A stretch of 64,000 nt of DNA from Virgibacillus oceani (GCF_014638995.1 NZ_BMFR01000001.1:578540-642539), one strand, 5' to 3'. Counted from the first letter of the stretch, positions 53,020 through 61,495 are shown. Notes: generated by a model from the letters alone, not told the origin. Numbers and translations: made by a program.

Positions 53020-53748
53020 GTGTCAAACCTTGATATTTTCCTTTGGGTTGTATTTCCTTATATTGCGATAACTATTTTTATTTTAGGGCATATCTATCGG
53101 TACAACACAGATCAATTTGGCTGGACCGCAAAATCCAGTCAATTCTTGGAACAAAAACGATTGCGATTTGGCAGCACTGTGTTTCATTGGGGAATAATAT
53201 TTGTGTTTTTTGGGCATGTAGCTGGTTTGTTAATCCCTAAGGCATGGTATACATTGTTTGGTATATCTGATCACATGTACCATTTTGGGGCGATTTGGTT
53301 TGGCGGATTGGCAGGACTTGCTGTAGTAGTGGGCGGATTTTTCCTATTTTTAAGGCGCGTATCTGTGAAACGTGTTGTTAAAAACAGCTCTGTAAGTGAC
53401 TACGTTGCACTTATTATGCTTGGCATAGTAGTTCTTGTTGGTTTTACAAATACTGCTGGCTACTCAGCTTCCGGGGGGACCTTTGACTACCGTGTAACAA
53501 TTGGTCCCTGGTTGAGAGAAATCATAACATTACAACCTACCCAAGGAATGATTGCAGCAATGTCTGAAGCCCCGATTGGATTCAAATTGCATGTATTGCT
53601 TGCTTTCCTGCTATTTGCTATTTGGCCGTTTACTAGACTTGTGCATGTATTTAGCTTACCGTTAAAATATTTAAGAAGAAATTATGTTGTATACCGAAAT
53701 GTTAAACCATATCATAAAACTAAAGTTGCTGAGAGAAAAGATATTTAA
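53020..53748 (+). CDS. narI: respiratory nitrate reductase, gamma subunit (cytochrome b)
   Basis: NarI is the membrane diheme cytochrome b that oxidises menaquinol and anchors NarGH. The 242-residue protein has five membrane helices. Heme-binding His are seen in HWGIIFVFFGHVAGLL (helix 2) and in KLHVLLAFLLFAIWPFTRLVHVF (helix 5). It begins with GTG after GAAAGGG. The C-terminus is basic and cytoplasmic. A terminator closes the operon. Confidence 0.95.
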   Translation: MSNLDIFLWVVFPYIAITIFILGHIYRYNTDQFGWTAKSSQFLEQKRLRFGSTVFHWGIIFVFFGHVAGLLIPKAWYTLFGISDHMYHFGAIWFGGLAGLAVVVGGFFLFLRRVSVKRVVKNSSVSDYVALIMLGIVVLVGFTNTAGYSASGGTFDYRVTIGPWLREIITLQPTQGMIAAMSEAPIGFKLHVLLAFLLFAIWPFTRLVHVFSLPLKYLRRNYVVYRNVKPYHKTKVAERKDI

Positions 53749-53752
53749 TTCT

Positions 53753-53790
53753 AACGTCCCTGCATTTACCGGTGCTGGGACGTTTGTGTT
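53753..53790 (+). terminator. intrinsic terminator of narGHJI
   Basis: Stem AACGTCCC (53753-53760) with GGGACGTT (53777-53784), with GC pairs inside the loop, is followed by TGTGTT, a weak T tract. Confidence 0.65.
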
Positions 53791-53834
53791 ATGATATACG
53801 TGAGATTATTTAATTATATTGGGGGATATAGAAT

Positions 53835-54254
53835 ATGGCAACTGGACCCGCATTACGAAAATTAGCTTCTCATCGTTCTATCCATGAGGGAGCATACGTC
53901 GAGGCGCGAGACCTAACATTAGTGACAGAACGGTTATTAAATGATGAGCGTAAAGATGATTGCTTAAAGGCTGCTAAAGCATTAGCTGAACATTGGGAAA
54001 CACGAGTAATTGCACATGCGGATGCTGAGGAGGATGGGCTGTATAAAGAAATATTAGAAGAAAATCCTGAGCTGAAAAAAGAAATACATATGCTGACTCG
54101 TGATCATGATTTACTCCGAATAATTTTGGATCAAATTAAAGAAAAATTAGGTGAGAGGCTAGTAACCAGGGAAATGATTGATCAATTTAAATCATTGTTA
54201 ATTGTAAATGAGATCCATAGCAGAAGCGAAGAAAGCAAACTGCTAAAAGAATAG
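53835..54254 (+). CDS. hemerythrin-like (HHE domain) protein
   Basis: This 139-residue helical protein has His and acidic residues in the spacing of an iron-binding HHE domain: HRSIHEG (13-19), EHWETRVIAHADAEEDGLY (about 51-69), RDHDLLR (about 88-94) and NEIHSRSEE (near the end). HHE proteins bind a di-iron site and take part in oxygen, NO or iron handling. Its position right after nitrate reductase suggests a role in NO or metal-centre damage during nitrate growth. The pattern is looser than in classical hemerythrins, so the call is moderate. GGGGGATATAG precedes the ATG. Confidence 0.7.
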   Translation: MATGPALRKLASHRSIHEGAYVEARDLTLVTERLLNDERKDDCLKAAKALAEHWETRVIAHADAEEDGLYKEILEENPELKKEIHMLTRDHDLLRIILDQIKEKLGERLVTREMIDQFKSLLIVNEIHSRSEESKLLKE

Positions 54255-54261
54255 ATTAATT

Positions 54262-54300
54262 AAGGGCGAAACTATCATATATGTAGTGTCGCCCTTTTTC
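54262..54300 (+). terminator. intrinsic terminator after the hemerythrin-like gene
   Basis: AAGGGCGA (54262-54269) pairs with TCGCCCTT (54289-54296), with an inner ACTA/TAGT. It is followed by a T tract. Confidence 0.82.
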
Positions 54301-54320
54301 CATCAAAGAACCAAATTTCC

Positions 54321-55199
54321 TTAACTGATATAAAAATTTGAAATGAATTTTACAAAGTCGCTCTCCATTTGTTGTTCATATTTATATAAAATATACATAT
54401 TTGCAGTTGGTAATGTTAGAAAAGGTGCAGGCACTTCTAATAATCTCCCTTCTAATATTTCCCGGTTTATGATCGATTTTGGTAAGAAGCTTACACCAAT
54501 ACCTTCTAATACAAAACGTTTTGTAACATAGGACTGATTTACTTTCATCAATTTATATGTCGATAAAGAAGTCTTTAATTGCTCTTTCAACCTCTCCCAA
54601 TAGGTGGGATGATTATCTGTAAAAATAATAGTACTCTCAAGAAGGTTTTGTGCATCAATGATAGGACCGGTTTCAGAATCATATCCGTCATGTCTGCAAA
54701 CAAGACTGACGGATTCTTCATGAAGTTTTAACGATTTAATTGTTGGAAATCCAGGCAGACATGATAACCCTAAATCGACTTCTCCTTTTTCTACAGCATC
54801 GGAAATTTTAATTGACTCTAATACTTCGATGGATAATTCGACATTTGGAAACGTTTTCGTGTAACGTACTAGAATACTAGGCAGAATCGTTTCTGCCATT
54901 AATGGAGAAATAGCTACTCTTATTGTTCTTTGAAAACCTTGCTGAAAACTATTTAACCGGGTTATACTTTTTTCATACTGCGCTATCATTTCTTTTGCTT
55001 CCTTTTCAAATAATCTCCCGAATTCGGTTAGTTGGATATTTCTTCCATACTTGTTAAACAATTTGCCGCCCAACTCTTCTTCAAGTTGTCTTATTTGAAA
55101 CGTAACAGCAGGCTGTGTAATATATAGTTTTTCTGCGACCATACGGAAATTTTCATATTTTGCAGCCAGTAAAAATGTTTGCATGATCCGTGTGTCCAT
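54321..55199 (-). CDS. citR: LysR-family regulator of citrate synthase (CitR)
   Basis: The 292-residue regulator has an N-terminal winged helix (about 1-60, FRMVAEKLYITQPAVTFQIRQLEEELGGKLF) and a periplasmic-binding-like sensor domain (about 90-290). It diverges from citA, the same arrangement and length as B. subtilis CitR (291 residues), a repressor of citA. The shared 106-base intergenic region is very AT-rich. The effector is not known. A GAGGTGTAAC site precedes the ATG. Confidence 0.87.
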   Translation of the reverse strand: MDTRIMQTFLLAAKYENFRMVAEKLYITQPAVTFQIRQLEEELGGKLFNKYGRNIQLTEFGRLFEKEAKEMIAQYEKSITRLNSFQQGFQRTIRVAISPLMAETILPSILVRYTKTFPNVELSIEVLESIKISDAVEKGEVDLGLSCLPGFPTIKSLKLHEESVSLVCRHDGYDSETGPIIDAQNLLESTIIFTDNHPTYWERLKEQLKTSLSTYKLMKVNQSYVTKRFVLEGIGVSFLPKSIINREILEGRLLEVPAPFLTLPTANMYILYKYEQQMESDFVKFISNFYIS

Positions 55200-55244
55200 A
55201 GTTACACCTCATTAATAAAATATAGTTATTATTATAGTAAATAA

Positions 55245-55259
55245 TATTAAATTTTAATA
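55245..55259. promoter_or_regulatory. AT-rich palindrome in the citR-citA intergenic region
   Basis: TATTAAATTTTAATA is a perfect 7-1-7 palindrome midway between the divergent genes, a candidate CitR operator. Its AT composition makes chance likely, so confidence is low. Confidence 0.35.
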
Positions 55260-55305
55260 ATTATTTGATTGACATATACTTAAAGAAAGGGAAGGGGAGA
55301 GAACA

Positions 55306-56373
55306 ATGTACAAACCAGGTTTAAAGGGTGTAACAGCAGTAGAAACGTCATTAAGTCAAATTAATGGCGAACAGGGCATGTTACTATATCGCAATACACC
55401 TATACAAGAAATTATTAAAAAATATTCATTTGAAGAGACGGCGTATTACTTACTGTATGGAACAATTCCCGCTAAAGAAAAATTAATTATTTTTGAATCA
55501 AACCTTAAAATATATCGTAAATTACCCATTCATATCATGCGTATTTTGGATAGTTTACCAAAGGAACTTTCTATGATGGATGTATTACGGACTGCGGTTT
55601 CGTCTGTAACATTAGAACATGATAGCTATCTTAAGAATGCAAATCAGCTAATAGCTATTATGCCAACAATAATTGCTTATCGATACAGAAAAATTAAGAA
55701 CCAGCCTATAATTAATCCAGATGATAATTTAAATCATGTAAATAATTTTATATATATGCTTAAAGGCAACATAAATACGACTCACGCAAGCATGTTAGAA
55801 ACATATTTAATAATGACGATGGAGCATGGGCTAAATGCATCAACATTTTCTGCTCGTGTAACGATATCAACACAAAGTGATCTTGTATCAGCCATTACTT
55901 CAGCTATCGGCACAATGAAAGGGCCCTTGCATGGAGGCGCACCCTCTGGAGTCATTCGATTACTTGATGAAATAAACACGGAAGACCGCATAATAGAGGT
56001 CATTCACAATAAGCTTAAAAACAAGGAAAGAATTATGGGATTTGGCCACAGGGTATATAAAACTGTAGATCCGCGGGCAGAAGCTTTAAAAAACAAAATA
56101 AACGAACTAGATGAATTACCCGAATGGATAAAACTGGCTATAAAGACCGAAAAAGAAACAATAAAATTATTAAATAAACATAAGCCGAATCAAAGACTTT
56201 ATACAAATGTAGAATATTATGCAGCAGCAATTATGAAATCATTAGATATAGATCCAGAATTATTTACTGCAATATTTAGTTCAAGCAGAGTCATTGGCTG
56301 GTGCGCACATGCAATTGAACAAATTAATAACAACACGATATTCAGACCAACTGCAAAATATATAACGAAATAA
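55306..56373 (+). CDS. citA: citrate synthase I (CitA type)
   Basis: CitA condenses acetyl-CoA and oxaloacetate to citrate. The 355-residue protein has the catalytic His in MKGPLHGGAPS, the second His in MGFGHRVYKTVDPRAE (with the catalytic Asp) and the C-terminal Arg in SSSRVIGWCAHAIEQ. The TFSARVTISTQSDLVSAI stretch is close to B. subtilis CitA, the minor isozyme. AAGGGGAGAG precedes the ATG. Together with divergent citR, it forms the conserved pair. Confidence 0.93.
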   Translation: MYKPGLKGVTAVETSLSQINGEQGMLLYRNTPIQEIIKKYSFEETAYYLLYGTIPAKEKLIIFESNLKIYRKLPIHIMRILDSLPKELSMMDVLRTAVSSVTLEHDSYLKNANQLIAIMPTIIAYRYRKIKNQPIINPDDNLNHVNNFIYMLKGNINTTHASMLETYLIMTMEHGLNASTFSARVTISTQSDLVSAITSAIGTMKGPLHGGAPSGVIRLLDEINTEDRIIEVIHNKLKNKERIMGFGHRVYKTVDPRAEALKNKINELDELPEWIKLAIKTEKETIKLLNKHKPNQRLYTNVEYYAAAIMKSLDIDPELFTAIFSSSRVIGWCAHAIEQINNNTIFRPTAKYITK

Positions 56374-56382
56374 TTCATTCGA

Positions 56383-56420
56383 TAGCGCTATAAAAATAAT
56401 CAACTTATAGCGCTAAAATT
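56383..56420 (+). terminator. intrinsic terminator after citA
   Basis: An 11-bp stem, TAGCGCTATAA (56383-56393) with TTATAGCGCTA (56405-56415), is followed by AAAATTTT. The T tract starts four bases after the stem. Confidence 0.7.
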
Positions 56421-56479
56421 TTAAATTTGTCTCAATATCATAAGTATTCTTAGATTATGAGATTAAAATTCATTGGCTT

Positions 56480-56517
<38 letters not shown>

Positions 56518-56565
56518 CGATTAAAAATTTAACTGTTATATTTTCCCCTTTTCATTATTGACGAG

Positions 56566-56792
56566 TGACACAATAATACTGAAGATAATGACACAAAAAT
56601 ACTGAACCCGTCGCCTTTTCCTATATTCCTATCTTTTTTATAGTTATTTTATTAAAATTCTCCTTATAATGCTTAAAATTAATTTATTCATCCAATGTTT
56701 TTAATAATTTAGTGACACAAATATACTGAATTTCTTGTTTAACACATACATCTTTACATAAATTGGACTGGTTGTGACACAAAAATACTGAA
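56566..56792. repeat. four direct 18-bp repeats next to the XerS-like gene
   Basis: TGACACAA(A/T)(A/T)ATACTGAA occurs at 56566-56583, 56589-56606, 56713-56730 and 56775-56792, all in the same direction. Two copies are identical and the others differ at one base each; three of the four are preceded by G. Spacings between starts are 23, 124 and 62 bases. The array lies between citA and the end of the recombinase gene. No inverted copy was found in the rest of the window. The form resembles transposase-binding site clusters at the ends of Tn7-, Mu- or IS21-type elements. Confidence 0.85.
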
Positions 56793-56793
56793 A

Positions 56794-56826
56794 CCAAAAA
56801 AACTGTGGGCATAAAATCTCCCACAG
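56794..56826 (-). terminator. intrinsic terminator of the recombinase gene
   Basis: On the minus strand CTGTGGG pairs with CCCACAG around a ten-base loop, followed by seven T residues, 17 bases after the stop codon. Confidence 0.82.
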
Positions 56827-56842
56827 CCAGTGATTTTTGTAT

Positions 56843-57913
56843 TTATTTATCTGCCTTATTTACTGCTTCATGCATTTCTTCATTTGTGAGATGAGTGTAT
56901 ATCATAGTCGTTTGTATAGAAGAATGTCCCAATTGTCTCCTTAACTTAGGTACATTATTGTTTTCAAGATGGTATCTGGTTGCGAATGAATGTCTTAACT
57001 TATGTACCGATAATGATGGTTTACCGAATGCTTTAGCATACTTTTCAACTAACTTTTCAATTGACCGTTCTGTTAATCTTCTAGTTGTTCCTTTTGGTCC
57101 CATGGTCGATGCAACAAATAATGCTTTGGTACTTTTATTAACCTCATATCGTTTTTTACGAATAGATAGATATTCCTTTAGATCAAATGTAGCTTGTTCA
57201 CTAAAATAAACATATTGTTCCTTGTTCCCTTTTCTAATAACCCGAACAGTGCTCTTTTTCCAGTCAATATCATCTAAATTAAGACCAACTACTTCAGATA
57301 GTCTAAGGCCAGATCCTAGAATTAATGAAATAATAGCTGTATCTCTCTCGCAGTTTTTCTTATGGAAATTAACGAGCTTTTTGTTGTCTTTATGTACCAA
57401 ACCGTATTCATGGGCTACAAATTGACGAAACTCTTCATATTCATCTCCTCGCAGCATTTTTCCTTCCATTCGATTGGCGATTGTTTCTTGGTCTTCCTTA
57501 ACATCATTTAATTCTATCTTCGCCATCACATTTCTTAGAATATATGGCTTCAAGTCAGTTGTTTCTGCGATATTCTGTAGGTAATGAAATAAAGACTTTA
57601 GTGCAGATAATTTTCGATTAATGGTTGATGCAGAATTCTCTAATTTAAATTCTAAAAAGGATAAGAAATCTTCAATTTGTTGTACTGTTAGGCTTTCCAG
57701 TATTTCAAGTGATACATCTACCCGTTTCCCCTTAAAATACCCTTCTGCCAATATCCAATCGAAAAAAATCATATAATCATGGCAATAGTTTAGAAGTGAT
57801 GCTGAAGATAGTTTTCTTCGTTTTTTATCTATGTATTCACCAACATACCAGGGAAGCTCTTTTACTTTTTCCTCTACCCTCTCATAATAACGTTGTTTCT
57901 TATCTATACTCAT
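56843..57913 (-). CDS. xerS: XerS-like tyrosine recombinase
   Basis: This 356-residue tyrosine recombinase has the same length as streptococcal XerS. The N-terminal core-binding domain opens with LPWYVGEYIDKKRRKLS. The catalytic residues R-K-HxxR-H-Y are visible in GSGLRLSEVVGL, VIRKGNKEQYVYF, HKLRHSFATRY, LGHSSIQTTMIY and the Tyr of IYTH. ATG 57913 follows GGGGTGG. Chromosomal XerC/XerD of Bacillus are encoded elsewhere, so this is likely an extra recombinase, mobile or accessory. It carries its own promoter and terminator. Confidence 0.85.
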   Translation of the reverse strand: MSIDKKQRYYERVEEKVKELPWYVGEYIDKKRRKLSSASLLNYCHDYMIFFDWILAEGYFKGKRVDVSLEILESLTVQQIEDFLSFLEFKLENSASTINRKLSALKSLFHYLQNIAETTDLKPYILRNVMAKIELNDVKEDQETIANRMEGKMLRGDEYEEFRQFVAHEYGLVHKDNKKLVNFHKKNCERDTAIISLILGSGLRLSEVVGLNLDDIDWKKSTVRVIRKGNKEQYVYFSEQATFDLKEYLSIRKKRYEVNKSTKALFVASTMGPKGTTRRLTERSIEKLVEKYAKAFGKPSLSVHKLRHSFATRYHLENNNVPKLRRQLGHSSIQTTMIYTHLTNEEMHEAVNKADK

Positions 57914-57934
57914 TTTGACCACCCCGCTAAAATT

Positions 57935-57963
57935 AGTTTAGCTTTTATTAATAACTTCGTCAA
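57935..57963 (-). promoter_or_regulatory. sigma-A promoter of the XerS-like gene
   Basis: On the minus strand TTGACG (57963-57958), a 17-base spacer and TAAACT (57940-57935) lie 21 bases before the start. Confidence 0.7.
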
Positions 57964-58500
57964 ATTTATATTTTACGTAATAATTATTGCAGGTACACTA
58001 TATATTATATATCAAAAAATCACTTCTACTTCATTCATTTATTCATACTGCTAAGGAAATCATAAGTTAATTATATCATCCCTTTTAACCCAACGGTTAT
58101 TTTTAAAACGATGCTATAAGAATACGGCACGATATACTTTTGTTCCAAAAAGAATCCCTACATTCATTGAATCCTGGCACTAGTTGAACGGTCATTTGAA
58201 GGATTCGGTCCACAACAAGTCGTATTTGCCACGGCGACTGTAAACTTGTAGGGGCAGCTAATGAATTTTTAGGTCCCTCTTAAATGATCTGAAGCTAGTA
58301 AAACGAGCTGTGCTCGCTAAAGGGAAACCGCACTATTGCGCATAAAGAAATGAAGAGTGCCAATCTCAAATCAGAGGATATGGTAAAAAAATTCACCGAA
58401 TTATATGATATCCAGAATTCATTTAAGAATTTCTAACAATGCATATTACGTTTTGCTTTGTACAAAATAACAAAAAAGCGGTTGAAAGGATGAACTTAGG
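57964..58500. other. gene-poor stretch with probable coding debris
   Basis: The first 150 bases are AT-rich and featureless. From about 58140 to 58435 composition becomes gene-like, and short plus-strand frames appear (for example VERSFEGFGPQQVVFATATV near 58185-58245 and a frame ending DIQNSFKNF at 58435). All are broken by stops. I cannot name the parent gene; it looks like a decayed gene or inserted fragment. Confidence 0.4.
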
Positions 58501-58989
58501 ATGGAACGATTAATGTTAAGGGGGTTACTTGTAGCATGTCTTGCATCGATACCTTTTTTGTTCAAGAAAAAGGGATTGATCATATGGTTACTTGTATTTT
58601 TCAGTAAGGGTGTATTAGCAACCATTGTTGATAATTTCGCAGTAGGAACAGGTCGGATTAAATATCCTGTTAGATTTTTTCCAAAAATATTTAAAACAAA
58701 TATTTTATATAATTTACTATATTTTCCTCTTCTTAGCGTAGTATGGATTCAAATTACTTATTATGCTCCACCAGCTTCAATTTTACTTAAAAGTCTTTAT
58801 TTCAGTGTACCAATGTCAATTTGCCAATGGTGGATGGAAAAAAAGACAAGGTTATTTGAATGGAAAAGGTGGTCTATATTTCATACATTTCTATGTGTGA
58901 ATTTTAGCCTATTTACTATAAGAGGATTTATTAGCATTATTAAAAAGATTCCGGTACAAGATATCAATTCAAAAAATAACCTTCAATAA
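58501..58989 (+). CDS. CBO0543-type membrane protein
   Basis: This 162-residue integral membrane protein has four to five hydrophobic segments (about 4-22, 25-45, 70-88, 95-112 and 126-145). The family-like stretch TGRIKYPVRFFPKIFKTNILYNLLYFPL is in the middle. It resembles the CBO0543 family of Bacillaceae and Clostridia, whose function is unknown and which is often found in variable regions. GAAAGGA precedes the ATG by nine bases. No operon partner is evident. Confidence 0.75.
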   Translation: MERLMLRGLLVACLASIPFLFKKKGLIIWLLVFFSKGVLATIVDNFAVGTGRIKYPVRFFPKIFKTNILYNLLYFPLLSVVWIQITYYAPPASILLKSLYFSVPMSICQWWMEKKTRLFEWKRWSIFHTFLCVNFSLFTIRGFISIIKKIPVQDINSKNNLQ

Positions 58990-59102
58990 CAATTTGCTGT
59001 AGATATCCTTTAACAACATACTGTTTGATAAAGATAGGACATTTTTAAAATACGGTTATCGCTGTGCTAAAAGAAATCATATTTTAAAAAGGATAATACA
59101 AG

Positions 59103-59460
59103 ATGATAAAAACTATAATTATGAGTATTATCATGGCTGTATGCTTGATACTTCCTGAAATAGGGCATGCTCAAGTATTTATGAGGTGAAACAGGGAGAC
59201 AGCCTGTGGGAATTTTTTCAGAAATATGGAGTAAATAAAGAAAAAATTACCTCTTTAAATGGGCTTAGTGAGAACAGTCGTCTTGTTCTTGTCAAGGCAC
59301 TGGTTATTCCAGGTTCTACTTATGTAGTTCAGACGGGAGAAAGTCTTTTGGAGGGTAGCGTCATGAAACTCCACTTACAACGTTAAGGAATTTTCCATTA
59401 TTAATAGCCTAACTTCTCCGCAAATTAAAATAGAGCAATTGGGCCTTAATTATAACACCC
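59103..59460 (+). pseudogene. broken LysM-domain exported protein
   Basis: A signal peptide (MIKTIIMSIIMAVCLIL...GHAQ) begins at ATG 59103. A LysM domain follows in another frame (YEVKQGDSLWEFFQKYGV, from about 59180). A second LysM (TYVVQTGESL) then loses its frame again near 59345 and continues as YNVKEFSIINSLTSPQIKIEQ. At least two frameshifts and a stop interrupt it. The original was probably a LysM cell-wall or spore protein. The remainder of the stretch to 59542 holds nothing else I can support. Confidence 0.75.
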
Positions 59461-59542
59461 AATTGCTGAATATAAACAATATTATTAAATGCATCCGAAA
59501 CGAACACTATAAGATGTCCGCAAGATGTCAGCCTTAGAATAA

Positions 59543-59986
59543 TTATTTTTCAGTTGCTTTATTCCCCATTGCGATAGAAATTCTATTCCAACTGTTGATT
59601 TGATTGATAATTAGAACAAGATCAACATATTGTCTTTCGTCATATTGCTCACGTACTCGTTGATAAAGCTCATCTGGCACATGTTTTGTTGAGATTAAAG
59701 TCACGTACTCTGTCAACTCAAGAGCTACTTTTTCCGCATCTGAATAAAATGTACACTCTCTCCAAGCACTAATACAATATAAACGTTGTTCCGTTTCTCC
59801 CATTTTCCTAGCGTCAGCTGTATGCATGTTAATACAGTATGCACAACCATTTATTTGAGAAGCCCGAATTTTTATAAGTTCACGAAGTTTCCGGTCTATA
59901 CCTGTAGTTTTCGTATACTTGTCCATTTCCATAATGATTTTAAGTGCTTCTGGTGCTACATTGTAATAATCAATTCGTTGTTCCAT
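59543..59986 (-). CDS. carboxymuconolactone decarboxylase (AhpD-like) family protein
   Basis: This 147-residue protein of the AhpD-like fold has the redox motif CAYCINMH (Cys48, Cys51, His55), which marks the peroxidase-type rather than the decarboxylase branch. NSWNRISIAMG near the end is typical of the family. AGGAGGTAATTA precedes the ATG. It lies 85 bases after the azoreductase-like gene on the same strand, probably co-transcribed, and next to an Rrf2 regulator. An antioxidant or electrophile-defence role is inferred. Confidence 0.88.
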   Translation of the reverse strand: MEQRIDYYNVAPEALKIIMEMDKYTKTTGIDRKLRELIKIRASQINGCAYCINMHTADARKMGETEQRLYCISAWRECTFYSDAEKVALELTEYVTLISTKHVPDELYQRVREQYDERQYVDLVLIINQINSWNRISIAMGNKATEK

Positions 59987-60071
59987 TTTTAATTACCTCC
60001 TTAAAAATCTTAGTTAACTCTGGATTTTAATACCCCTCCCTTTAATTCAAAAGGTCGCTGATTTTTCTAGT

Positions 60072-60761
60072 TTAGAAAGATTGTGAGTTAATATAACCTA
60101 TTAATTCTTTTTCAGCTGATTTTATTATTTCTTCTTTGTCGTTAGTATACATGTCTAAGCCTTGACAACGTATTAATTTCATTTTGTTAATTCCCATCAT
60201 GTGCAGTACTCCGCGCATATATTTTGGTGCAATATCTAAATTTACATATCGGTAATTAGTATCATATTCACTTCCACTCGTGAGGATAAATGTGACCTTG
60301 GTAGTTTCGTCTGACATCAATCCAACTGAACCAGTTTCAGTGTATTTGAATGTTTCTCTTGCAGTTAGAATATTATCCAGATAGTCTTTAAACTTTGCAG
60401 GCACATTCCAATTATGCAAAGGCATGTAAATATAAATATAATCTGCTGACTTCCATTGTTTAATTAATTTATATTGTGCTTCATGATTTTTTAATCGTTC
60501 AGCAGACATTTCTTTAGGATTAGTAAAATTTAAAGTGTCAGCAGTAACTTGCGGGATAAAATTATTTGGATCGTAAACATTTAATACTTTGATTGTTCCT
60601 TGACCATTTAATTTTTCTTGTAAAGTTTTTAATCCAACATCTGCTAAACGGTTTGCTGTTCTTTTTTGATTGTTGTAATCAGGATGAGCTATTAACTGTA
60701 AAATATTCATTGTTCCACCACTATTAATTTGATTATTTTGTAGTTCCAGTCTTTGTTCCAA
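60072..60761 (-). CDS. FMN-dependent NADH-azoreductase-like flavoprotein
   Basis: This flavodoxin-fold quinone/azo reductase has the N-terminal NILQLIAHPDYNNQKRTANRL flavin-binding start, YIYMPLHNWNVPAKFKDYLDNIL (FMN/dimer) and ILTSGSEYD. Relatives reduce quinones and azo compounds by two electrons. I place the start at TTG 60761, which has a perfect AGGAGG seven bases upstream. That adds 17 residues to the family-like N-terminus at ATG 60710, which has only GGTGG. Either start may be used. It lies between the AhpD-like gene and the divergent Rrf2 gene. Confidence 0.85.
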   Translation of the reverse strand: MEQRLELQNNQINSGGTMNILQLIAHPDYNNQKRTANRLADVGLKTLQEKLNGQGTIKVLNVYDPNNFIPQVTADTLNFTNPKEMSAERLKNHEAQYKLIKQWKSADYIYIYMPLHNWNVPAKFKDYLDNILTARETFKYTETGSVGLMSDETTKVTFILTSGSEYDTNYRYVNLDIAPKYMRGVLHMMGINKMKLIRCQGLDMYTNDKEEIIKSAEKELIGYINSQSF

Positions 60762-60822
60762 TTTATTTCCTCCTAAATAGGTTCCAATTAGAGATTAAAT
60801 TGATCGACGATTGGCATTAACT

Positions 60823-60851
60823 ATAATATATGCTATAATTATTTTTGTCAA
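60823..60851 (-). promoter_or_regulatory. sigma-A promoter of the azoreductase-AhpD unit with a direct repeat
   Basis: On the minus strand TTGACA (60851-60846), a 17-base spacer and TATTAT (60828-60823) form a near-ideal promoter. On the plus strand the core holds CTATAAT twice, five bases apart, which could be a regulator site. Confidence 0.78.
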
Positions 60852-60879
60852 GTGAAGATGGTTTACCAAAATCCTCTAT

Positions 60880-60908
60880 TTGACTAAGACTCTAAATTCA
60901 CCTAAGAT
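60880..60908 (+). promoter_or_regulatory. promoter of the Rrf2-family gene
   Basis: TTGACT (60880-60885), a 17-base spacer and TAAGAT (60903-60908) lie 36 bases before the start codon. Confidence 0.65.
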
Positions 60909-60944
60909 ACAATTTGAAAATCTTTAAAAAAGCAGGTGAGTTTT

Positions 60945-61424
60945 ATGCAATACAGTGTCGGCGTTGAATATGCTTTACATTGTCTAGTTTATTTAATTGA
61001 TGTTCCTTCCAAAGAAAGTGTAGGAATAAAGGATTTGGCAGAGTTCCAAGGACTTTCCGAGACATTTCTATCAAAAGTTTTCGGTAAATTATCTAAGGCT
61101 GGTATTGTTAGCTCTGTCCCTGGTGTGAAGGGTGGATATAAACTTGCTAAATCTCCAGAAGATGTTTCCTTTTGGGATGTAGTTGAAGCAGTTGAAGGTC
61201 ATAAGCCTATTTTTCAATGTAAAAATATCAAAGATAATGGCTATTTGTATCGAGAAGGATGCTGTTCAGCTCCCTCTTTTTGTACCATCAATTTAGTTAT
61301 GCTCTCTGCGGAAGAAAAAATGCGTGATGATTTACGTAGTAAAACTCTTTCATGGTTAAATGAAGAACTTAATCGTGTCTTGCCCAAACAAATACGTGAA
61401 GAAACCCGGAAATATTTTTCGTAG
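60945..61424 (+). CDS. Rrf2-family transcriptional regulator
   Basis: This 159-residue regulator has an N-terminal winged helix (about 1-65, LSETFLSKVFGKLSKAGIVSSVPGVKGGYKLA) and a dimerising helix at the end. Cysteines lie at 13, 92, 106, 107 and 113. The 92-113 cluster could bind an Fe-S cluster or form disulfides, as in NsrR, IscR or the thiol-sensing members. It diverges from the azoreductase-AhpD unit, which it probably controls, responding to oxidants or electrophiles; this is inference. ATG 60945 follows AGGTGAG. Confidence 0.88.
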   Translation: MQYSVGVEYALHCLVYLIDVPSKESVGIKDLAEFQGLSETFLSKVFGKLSKAGIVSSVPGVKGGYKLAKSPEDVSFWDVVEAVEGHKPIFQCKNIKDNGYLYREGCCSAPSFCTINLVMLSAEEKMRDDLRSKTLSWLNEELNRVLPKQIREETRKYFS

Positions 61425-61442
61425 ATTAACAACTAAAAAAAC

Positions 61443-61495
61443 AAACCTCTCATGAAATTTCCTAATTAAAAGAAATTTAGAGAGGTTTTTTTTAT
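61443..61495 (+). terminator. intrinsic terminator of the Rrf2-family gene
   Basis: AAACCTCTC (61443-61451) pairs with GAGAGGTTT (61480-61488). It is extended by ATGAAATTTC/GAAATTTA and followed by more T residues. Confidence 0.82.

Noticed and set aside
56566..56792. CRISPR array
   Set aside because: Only four short repeats with spacings of 5, 106 and 44 bases between them; no regular spacers and no cas genes.
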